From Candidatus Cryptobacteroides merdigallinarum (GTDB lineage: Bacteria; Bacteroidota; Bacteroidia; Bacteroidales; UBA932): a DNA stretch of 34,038 nt. Every line of letters starts with the position of its first letter. Position 1 is the stretch's first letter. This document shows, piece by piece, positions 15,672 to 22,149 of the stretch. The translations under genes and the position numbers were made by a program. Below the pieces are notes generated by a model that saw only the letters and a program-made list of their open reading frames with translations, did not search any database and was not told the DNA's origin. The stretch spans positions 1 through 34,038 of the forward strand of contig JADIMQ010000115.1 in the NCBI GenBank assembly GCA_017694655.1, given 5' to 3'.

Positions 15672-16148
15672 ATGAAAAGGACAGCACTTTTCCCCGGCTC
15701 ATTCGACCCCTTCACTGCCGGACATCTCAATATCCTGAAAAGGGCCCTGACGATGTTCGATGAGGTGGTTGTGGCCATAGGCATAAACATAGACAAGAGA
15801 GGACATTTCTCCACCGAAAGGAAGATAGAGATAATAAGGCAGGCGACAGCCGGTCTCGAAGGAGTCAGGATCACGAAATACGACAACCTCACCGTCGACA
15901 TCTGCCGGGAACTCGGCATCAGGCATATAGTCAGGGGCGTGAGGAACATGATAGACTTCGAGACGGAAAGGTCAATAGCCGACGCCAACAGACGGCTCGC
16001 GCCGGAAATCGACACGATAATAATCCCGACGGCACAGGAGTTCGCCCACATATCCTCCACAGCCGTGAGGGATCTAATAAAACACAACAGCGACACCTCC
16101 ATGTTCATACCAGAAGGCGTCGACATCAGGCTTCTGAGGGAGGAATGA
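15672..16148 (+). CDS. coaD: Phosphopantetheine adenylyltransferase CoaD
   Basis: Fourth step of coenzyme A synthesis: transfers AMP to 4'-phosphopantetheine, giving dephospho-CoA. The nucleotidyltransferase start GSFDPFTAGHLNI carries the TxGH signature with H18. The C-terminal ISST block (FAHISSTAVRDLIKH) is present, as is RGVRNMIDFETERSIADANR. Length of 158 residues is typical. Its TGA sits inside ATGATG of the next gene, giving a 4-nt overlap and likely translational coupling. Confidence 0.97.
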   Translation: MKRTALFPGSFDPFTAGHLNILKRALTMFDEVVVAIGINIDKRGHFSTERKIEIIRQATAGLEGVRITKYDNLTVDICRELGIRHIVRGVRNMIDFETERSIADANRRLAPEIDTIIIPTAQEFAHISSTAVRDLIKHNSDTSMFIPEGVDIRLLREE

Positions 16149-17752
16149 TGCGCAGACTTATCCTGGTGCTCGCAGCTGCGGCTGCCGCAGTCCCGTCCAT
16201 GTCCGGCAATGCCCCGGAAACCGGAGCCATGACTTCATGCGGGGCTTTCCGGCAGGTGCATGAAACAGCAGGAGACAGGCAGGTCCTGGACTCCTCAGTC
16301 ACCAAAGCCCTGGGAGCCAAGCTGGACGAATATGCCGCAATCATCGGAAAGGAACCGGAGACCGTCAAATGCGGAGAAGCCGACTTCCTCATAGAAAGCT
16401 GCCAGGACTCCCTCGTCAGGCAGTTCACCGCCCTCCGCCTGTACGGGCACTACATAAGTTCCAGGCTCATGGGGGACGAGGCCGTAGCAATCCATATATA
16501 CGACAGGTGGTTCGCCACGGGGAAGGTCAGGATGCAGAGCGAGCTGGACCTGATGAACGCCAGGATATTCGCGGAGTTCAACCGGCAATCCCTCATAGGC
16601 AGGCAGGCCCAGGAAATCTCGATGGAAGACCTTGACGGCAGGAGCGTGACTCTATTCGGGGACAGGCTCTACAGGGACCGTATGTCAGTGCTGTTCTTCT
16701 ACGACACAGGCTGCGCGACCTGCAAGGTGGAGAGTATATTGCTGCGCAACCTCCTCGACGACAAGGGCTACAGGATAGACCTGTACGCCATATACACCGG
16801 GCAGTCCCGCGCGGACTGGGAGAACTTCATTAGGGATTACCTCGTGACAGACAGTCCGCAGACAAGGGTAACGCATCTGTGGGACCCGGACATAAGTTCA
16901 GGCTACCAGATGAAATACGGGGTGATACAGACCCCCCGGATTTTCCTTGTGTCGGAGGACGGGACCATAACCGGGCGGGGACTGGACGTGCTGTCCCTCG
17001 GGAAGCTCCTGGACATTTATTCCAGGCCATACACCTACGGAAGCGAGAAGTCCTCGGCTTTTTTCGACAGGATGTTCGCCGGATACGGGAAGGACCCGGA
17101 ATGCCGGGAGGTCAAGGATGTGTGCGACAGTATCGCATCCAGGACCCTGGACAAAGGGGATACACTGGCATTCAGACGCATGGCCGGAGACCTGATGTAC
17201 TGGCTCGGTTCCAGGAGGGGGGAAGGGATAAAGTGCGGGCTGGAGTACCTTCTCGGCAGATATGTCACCGGGATGCCGGAGCTGTGGACCAGCCCCGGGG
17301 ATTCACTGGCGATACTCTCGTACGGAAGCATACTCAAGGACCTGCTCGGCAAGGCCGGGACAGGGAAAAGACTGCCCAGGATCGAGGTTCCAGGCATAGT
17401 GAAGACCCATTCCGGGGAAAAGGAGAAGACGGTGAGGCTGGACAGGCTCAGGAACACCACAGTGATCTTCCACACGAGAGGATGCGGTATATGCGAAGCC
17501 GAGCTGGCGGCAGCGGATTCCGTCGCCCGCTCGGACAGGAAGGCAAGGTTCTTCATAGTGGACATGGACTATGTCCTTGACATAAGCCCGGAAACAGCCT
17601 ACAGGCTGTTCGATGAGGTAGACCTTTCTGTTCTGCCATATATAACCAGGACCGACAGGAAGGGTCTCGTCTGCCGCAGGTACATGTCCTGCGTGGGGAA
17701 GGGGCCCTCGGCGGAGGATGAACAGTCACTTTCCGTGCTTCCTGCCCCGTGA
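16145..17752 (+). CDS. Exported protein with two thioredoxin-like CxxC domains
   Basis: Exact function not recognised. It opens with a signal peptide (about 1-20; LILVLAAAAAAVPSMSGN; a near cysteine at 32 does not form a lipobox). A helical region (about 45-150) resembles the DUF5106-type segment found before thioredoxin folds in Bacteroidota. Then comes a thioredoxin-like domain with C190-A-T-C193 (VLFFYDTGCATCKVE, and later cis-proline region VIQTPRIFLVSEDG). A helical spacer follows, then a second thioredoxin-like segment with C447-G-I-C450 (VIFHTRGCGICEAEL). The two redox motifs suggest a periplasmic disulfide or redox role, which is inference. Two overlapping ATGs (16145, 16148) are equally good. 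Its 3' end overlaps the convergent lnt gene by 27 bp. Confidence 0.8.
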   Translation: MMRRLILVLAAAAAAVPSMSGNAPETGAMTSCGAFRQVHETAGDRQVLDSSVTKALGAKLDEYAAIIGKEPETVKCGEADFLIESCQDSLVRQFTALRLYGHYISSRLMGDEAVAIHIYDRWFATGKVRMQSELDLMNARIFAEFNRQSLIGRQAQEISMEDLDGRSVTLFGDRLYRDRMSVLFFYDTGCATCKVESILLRNLLDDKGYRIDLYAIYTGQSRADWENFIRDYLVTDSPQTRVTHLWDPDISSGYQMKYGVIQTPRIFLVSEDGTITGRGLDVLSLGKLLDIYSRPYTYGSEKSSAFFDRMFAGYGKDPECREVKDVCDSIASRTLDKGDTLAFRRMAGDLMYWLGSRRGEGIKCGLEYLLGRYVTGMPELWTSPGDSLAILSYGSILKDLLGKAGTGKRLPRIEVPGIVKTHSGEKEKTVRLDRLRNTTVIFHTRGCGICEAELAAADSVARSDRKARFFIVDMDYVLDISPETAYRLFDEVDLSVLPYITRTDRKGLVCRRYMSCVGKGPSAEDEQSLSVLPAP

Positions 17753-19375
17753 CACTGTCAGGACGGCCCTTACTGCCACGGCGGCGGCAAGCAGCCAGAA
17801 GACGAAGGTACATACCCTGCCCGTCACGTCACCGTACCGGACAAAGAAGGTCTGTTCCGTATTCCTGTCCACATGTCCCCGGAGTATCTCCCGTTTCCAC
17901 CACGAAGTTGAGGACACCACCTCCCCGCGCTGGTCGATAAAGGCGGAAATGCCCGTATTGGCGCACCGGGCTATGCTGCGGCGTGTCTCGACGGCCCTCA
18001 GTGAAGCATACCTCAGGTGCTGCATATAGCCGGGTGTATTCCCCCACCAGGCATCGTTGGTGATAATTGTCATGAACTCGGCACCCTTGCGCACGTAACC
18101 GGTATAATATTCCCCGTACACGGACTCGTAGCATACCGCGCAGCCAAGCGGCACCCTTTCCCCGCCGGCACCCCGGAAGTGCAGCAGCGAGACGGTATCC
18201 TGGCCGACGCATCGGCCCATCACCCCTCCGAGCATGTCGTCAATCCTGTAGAATAGAGCCGGATAAGGCATCTTCTCCACAGCCACCACAAGCTTGTTCT
18301 TGTGAAATATCTCCACTTCCTTCCCGTCTGTCAGCAGGGCGGAATTATGGGACTCCACCCATCTTCCCTCGCGGACACGGCGGGCAGTGTAAGACGGCCT
18401 CGGGCCAGAGTCTATGTAGGTATAGGAGGAAGCCCCGAACAGGATACTGGCTCCGGGATAATCCCCGAGGAAGGTGTCGAACGACCTCAAGGTGCGGCTC
18501 GAGTACAGGTTGTTCGTCACGACGTCACCGGTGAATGTCTCCGGGGCAAGCACAAGCAGGGGTGTGACGCTGGAAGTGTCCCCTTTCCTGTCCTGCAGGG
18601 CAGCCCCGGCCATCTCCAGGAAGACGGCGTTCTGCTGCTGCTGCGTCATCGCCTCGAACTTGTTGTAGGGGTCGATGTCCGGCTGGACTATCAGGACCTC
18701 CACCGGGTCGGACTTCTGCATGTAGCCGTCGTAAATCAGCTTCGAGACAATGAACGGGGCCACTATCACCGCCCCGCACCCAGTTAGGGCAGCAGTCTTG
18801 GCCTTCCAGTTGAAGCGGGACCAGCGTCCGTCGGAAAGTGCCACCATTAGCCCGAAGACAGAAAGATTCGCCATCCAGACCCAGAGCGAGCCCCCCAGGG
18901 ACCCGGTGTATTCATACCACTGCACTGTCCTTATGCTTGTGGCGAAAGCATTCCCGAGCACGAGCCAGGGCCAGGAAATCTCGGCGTCGAAATACGCCCT
19001 TTCCCACGCTATCCACATGACGGCGAGGAAGATGTACGGCAGGGAGCCGGAGAGATATTTCCTGCTGAAGCGGAACAGCCCGAAGATGACCGACATCTGG
19101 AAGGCGTTCGCGAAAATGGCGAAGAGCCCCCCGCCTACAGTGGCATTGCATACCCAGAATGTAGTGGCGGCGTTCCAAAGCACGAAGGACAGGTAGTGCC
19201 ACACCCAGAAATGCCTTGCCCCGGTCAGGTACGCAATCCTGTCCATGGCCAGCAGGGGAAGGAAACCGGCAAGTGCCAGGAAGCCAAGGTGCGGGACAAG
19301 GTAAGGGAGCGACATCAGGACTGCGAACAGCACTGAGAAGGCGGCGAAGAGCAGATTCGTATTCGTCTTTTTCAT
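17726..19375 (-). CDS. lnt: Apolipoprotein N-acyltransferase Lnt
   Basis: Inner-membrane enzyme adding the third acyl chain to the N-terminal cysteine of lipoproteins. The N-terminal third is a bundle of membrane helices (about residues 8-215); a nitrilase-like domain follows (about 230-500). The catalytic triad is visible as E279 (LAPETFTG), K359 (FHKNKLVVAVEKMPYP) and C415 (GCAVCYESVYGEY). The final membrane helix is FVFWLLAAAVAVRAVL. At 549 residues it is typical for Bacteroidota. It converges on the thioredoxin-fold gene with a 27-bp overlap and diverges from the LysE-type gene across a 74-bp region with mirror-image promoter boxes. Confidence 0.95.
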   Translation of the reverse strand: MKKTNTNLLFAAFSVLFAVLMSLPYLVPHLGFLALAGFLPLLAMDRIAYLTGARHFWVWHYLSFVLWNAATTFWVCNATVGGGLFAIFANAFQMSVIFGLFRFSRKYLSGSLPYIFLAVMWIAWERAYFDAEISWPWLVLGNAFATSIRTVQWYEYTGSLGGSLWVWMANLSVFGLMVALSDGRWSRFNWKAKTAALTGCGAVIVAPFIVSKLIYDGYMQKSDPVEVLIVQPDIDPYNKFEAMTQQQQNAVFLEMAGAALQDRKGDTSSVTPLLVLAPETFTGDVVTNNLYSSRTLRSFDTFLGDYPGASILFGASSYTYIDSGPRPSYTARRVREGRWVESHNSALLTDGKEVEIFHKNKLVVAVEKMPYPALFYRIDDMLGGVMGRCVGQDTVSLLHFRGAGGERVPLGCAVCYESVYGEYYTGYVRKGAEFMTIITNDAWWGNTPGYMQHLRYASLRAVETRRSIARCANTGISAFIDQRGEVVSSTSWWKREILRGHVDRNTEQTFFVRYGDVTGRVCTFVFWLLAAAVAVRAVLTVSRGRKHGK

Positions 19376-19396
19376 ACAGGAAAATCAATGAGGCGG

Positions 19397-19426
19397 TAAA
19401 GATAATCATATTTATAATTATCTTTG
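19397..19426. promoter_or_regulatory. Divergent lnt/lysE-type promoters formed by an inverted repeat
   Basis: AAAGATAAT (19398-19406) and ATTATCTTT (19417-19425) are perfect 9-bp arms around 10 bp. The right arm contains TATCTTTG (19419-19426), a perfect plus-strand TAnnTTTG box 23 nt before the exporter ATG. The left arm read on the minus strand is TATCTTTA, one mismatch from consensus, about 21 nt before the lnt ATG. No convincing -33 box was found for either. Confidence 0.6.
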
Positions 19427-19449
19427 CCAGATTCAAGGATTAAAAAAAC

Positions 19450-20103
19450 ATGCTTCTGGATATAGCCAAAGGATTCGTGATAGGGATATGCGCCTCGGCC
19501 CCGATAGGGCCGATAGCCATACTTGTCATCCAGAAGTCCCTGAGCAAGGGGCACAAGGCCGGCTTCATCACAGGCATGGGGGCTTGCGTGGTGGATACAA
19601 TCTTCTCCATAATAGCCATATTCGCACTTGCGGCGGCACAGAAGCTCATAGACGAGCACCGGGAACTGATACTGCTTGCCGGAGGCCTGGTGATAACCAT
19701 CCTCGGCTGGAGCATGAGCACCTCGGACCCGTTCAGGAAAGTAAAGGCGAAAGAGAACACCTCGTCCATTGTCTCGGTGAAGGATTTCCTCCAGGCCGTG
19801 GCCATGGGGCTCTCCAACCCAGGGGCGATATTCGTGATCTTCGCCCTTTTCGCATTCTTCGGCATAGGGCCCCTGGACCGGTCCGACTGGAGGGTGGCCC
19901 CGATAATAATAGCTGTGAGCCTGGGGGCGGCCTTCTACTGGTTCGTCACCACGTGGCTATTGAGCCATTTCCGCAAAAAGTTCAAGCTACGGACAATAAT
20001 ATGGATCAACCGCATCACCGGGGCCATAATCATAATAATAGGCCTGGTCCTGCTCGGGGAATGGCTCTTCCGGATACTGTTCCGCGGAGCCGAGTTCTTC
20101 TGA
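19450..20103 (+). CDS. LysE/RhtB-family transporter
   Basis: Inner-membrane exporter of the LysE superfamily, which moves amino acids or similar small molecules out of the cell; the substrate cannot be read. The N-terminal signature GFVIGICASAPIGPIAILVIQKSLSKGHKAGFITGMGACVVDTIFS is characteristic, with the second proline motif at MGLSNPGAIFVIFALFAFFG. About six hydrophobic helices fit 217 residues. It diverges from lnt, and the PASTA protein gene follows after 55 nt. The start lies just after the TATCTTTG box; the ATG is preceded by an A-rich stretch (TTAAAAAAAC), typical of starts in this phylum. Confidence 0.9.
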   Translation: MLLDIAKGFVIGICASAPIGPIAILVIQKSLSKGHKAGFITGMGACVVDTIFSIIAIFALAAAQKLIDEHRELILLAGGLVITILGWSMSTSDPFRKVKAKENTSSIVSVKDFLQAVAMGLSNPGAIFVIFALFAFFGIGPLDRSDWRVAPIIIAVSLGAAFYWFVTTWLLSHFRKKFKLRTIIWINRITGAIIIIIGLVLLGEWLFRILFRGAEFF

Positions 20104-20158
20104 AGCGGGCACGGCACGGCGGATTTCCTCTCACAACACATAAATTCCATCAACAGAC

Positions 20159-20980
20159 ATGAAGATTAAAAATTTTCTTTTCAACCGTATAACGGCCAAC
20201 ATATTCGCAGGTATAGTCCTTGTCGCGGCACTCCTGGCCGGCACAAGGGTGATGCTGGACAAGATCACCAGGCACAACCACGAGATCACAGTCCCTGACC
20301 TCACGAACAAGAGCGTGGCCGAGGCCGGAAAGATACTTTCCGAAAACGGCATGAGGCTGGAAGTAATAGACTCCGTATATGTCAGGAGGATGGGCAAGGG
20401 ACTGATATACAGGCAGAACCCGAGCCCCGGAAGCAAGGTGAAGGAAGGCCGGAGGATATTGCTCACAATCAATGCGGTGAATCCGAAGAAAGTGATGATG
20501 CCCAACCTCGTGGGCTATTCCATGAGGCAGGCAAAGGCTGAAATACTCTCCAAGGGCCTGCGGATCGGACGGCTCGAATATGTCACCGACATAGCTACCA
20601 ACAATGTCCTGAAGCAGCTCCATGGCGGTCAGGAGATCGCTGCCGGGGCCATGATCGAAAGCGGGGCCGCCATAGACCTCGTGCTCGGGCTGAACAACGA
20701 TGACTGCGTGACATACGCCCCTGCAGTGACCGGGCTCAAGTACATGAATGCCATAGAGGCCGTCCACGACAATTCCCTGAACATAAAGGATATCGTATTC
20801 GACGAGACCGTCAGGAACTACACGGACTCCCTTGAGGCCGTGGTATTCAGGATGGAGCCGGACTACGGGGCGGAGCCTCTGCTGATGGGGACGGACATAT
20901 CCCTTTTCCTTACCACCGACATGTCAAAGGTTCCAGTACCGGAGGACCTGGAGGATGAAGAAAACGCCGGAACCAGATGA
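20159..20980 (+). CDS. PASTA domain-containing membrane protein
   Basis: One membrane helix near the N-terminus (about residues 12-30; ANIFAGIVLVAALLAG) leaves the rest outside the cytoplasm. At least two PASTA repeats follow: about 42-108 (EITVPDLTNKSVAEAGKILSENGMRLEV...NPSPGSKVKEGRRILLTIN) and about 112-180 (VMMPNLVGYSMRQAKAEILSKGLRIGRLEY...GAAIDLVLG), with a divergent third from about 188. PASTA repeats bind peptidoglycan or beta-lactams in kinases and PBPs, but here there is no kinase or transpeptidase domain. Stand-alone PASTA proteins of this size next to an RluA-type gene are common in Bacteroidota. Its TGA overlaps the next ATG by 4 nt (ATGA). Confidence 0.9.
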   Translation: MKIKNFLFNRITANIFAGIVLVAALLAGTRVMLDKITRHNHEITVPDLTNKSVAEAGKILSENGMRLEVIDSVYVRRMGKGLIYRQNPSPGSKVKEGRRILLTINAVNPKKVMMPNLVGYSMRQAKAEILSKGLRIGRLEYVTDIATNNVLKQLHGGQEIAAGAMIESGAAIDLVLGLNNDDCVTYAPAVTGLKYMNAIEAVHDNSLNIKDIVFDETVRNYTDSLEAVVFRMEPDYGAEPLLMGTDISLFLTTDMSKVPVPEDLEDEENAGTR

Positions 20981-22086
20981 CAAAGAAAATATTCTACCCA
21001 GACTCCGATGACGGGCTCATCGGCGGTACAGGACCGGGCTTCGGCTACGAGGACGACATAGATGACGAGCAGAGGGAGATGTTCGAGCATTTCCGCCTCG
21101 AGCTCGACAAGGGACAGACACCGATGCGCGTGGACAAGTACCTCTCCACGCATCTCGAGAATACATCAAGGCACCGGATCCAGCTTGCCATAAAGCAGGA
21201 CTACGTGAAGGTGAACGGCAAGACAGCAAAGGCCAACTGTGTGGTAAGGCCGGGGGATGTCATATCCTTCGTGATGCCGTACCAGAGGCGCGGGCTCGAG
21301 ATTCTGCCCGAGGAAATACCTCTCGACATCGTATACGAGGACGATGACCTTCTTGTCGTGGACAAGAAGGCCGGGATGGTGGTCCATCCTGGGCACGGGC
21401 ACTTCTCCGGGACGCTTGTCAACGCCCTGGCTTGGCACCTCGGCATCCGCCAAGGCCCGGATGCCGAAGACGAGAGGATGGGTGTCCTGGTGCACCGTAT
21501 CGACAAGGACACTTCAGGGCTGCTGGTGGTGGCGAAGAACGACGAGGCGCAGCTCGACCTTGCAAGGCAGTTCTTCGTCCACTCCATAGACAGGATATAT
21601 GTGGCCGTGGTATGGGGCAACTTGAAGGAGGACGAAGGGACCATCACCGGGAACATCGGGCGGGACCCCAACGACAGGATGAGGTTCAAGGTATTCCCGG
21701 AAGGAGAGGCCGGGAAGCACGCGGTGACGCATTACAGGGTCCTGGAAAGGTTCGGGTTCGTGACAGTCGTGGAATGCCGGCTGGAGACAGGAAGGACGCA
21801 CCAGATAAGGGTACATTTCAACTACATAGGCCATCCGCTCTTCAACGACGAGAGATATGGAGGCTCGGAAATCCGGAAAGGGACCATATATGCCAAGTAC
21901 AGGCAGTTCATAGAGAACTGTTTCAAGATAATGCCACGCCAGGCACTGCATGCCAGGACACTCGGCTTCATACATCCGCGCACCAAGGAGCATCTCTTGT
22001 TCGACTCCCCTCTCCCGGAAGACATGTCAGCCCTCATAGAGAAATGGCGCAACTATTCCACGGCCGTCGGGGATGCGTCAAAATAG
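20977..22086 (+). CDS. RluA-family pseudouridine synthase with S4 domain (RluC/RluD type)
   Basis: RNA pseudouridine synthase. An acidic N-terminal extension (about 1-45) precedes an S4 RNA-binding domain (about 48-100; MRVDKYLSTHLENTSRHRIQLAIKQDYVKVNGK). The catalytic domain has the RluA-family active-site motif HRIDKDTSGLLVVAKND with its nucleophilic aspartate, and a later RTHQIRVHFNYIGHPLFND block. The S4 domain favours the RluC/RluD branch, hence 23S rRNA as probable target, but RluD versus RluC is not decided by sequence alone. Length of 369 residues is a little above average because of the acidic leader. It is coupled to the PASTA gene and converges on the outer-membrane protein gene. 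Confidence 0.93.
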   Translation: MTKKIFYPDSDDGLIGGTGPGFGYEDDIDDEQREMFEHFRLELDKGQTPMRVDKYLSTHLENTSRHRIQLAIKQDYVKVNGKTAKANCVVRPGDVISFVMPYQRRGLEILPEEIPLDIVYEDDDLLVVDKKAGMVVHPGHGHFSGTLVNALAWHLGIRQGPDAEDERMGVLVHRIDKDTSGLLVVAKNDEAQLDLARQFFVHSIDRIYVAVVWGNLKEDEGTITGNIGRDPNDRMRFKVFPEGEAGKHAVTHYRVLERFGFVTVVECRLETGRTHQIRVHFNYIGHPLFNDERYGGSEIRKGTIYAKYRQFIENCFKIMPRQALHARTLGFIHPRTKEHLLFDSPLPEDMSALIEKWRNYSTAVGDASK

Positions 22087-22124
22087 ATGTGAAAGAGTCT
22101 GCAATCAGACACGTCGCGCCTCCC

Positions 22125-22140
22125 GGACCTGGCAAGGTCC
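22125..22140. other. Hairpin between convergent genes
   Basis: GGACCT-GGCA-AGGTCC lies between the RluA-type and outer-membrane protein genes, which point at each other. It could help end transcription in both directions, but no T-tract is adjacent, so support is weak. Confidence 0.35.
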
Positions 22141-22149
22141 CGGCAGAAG

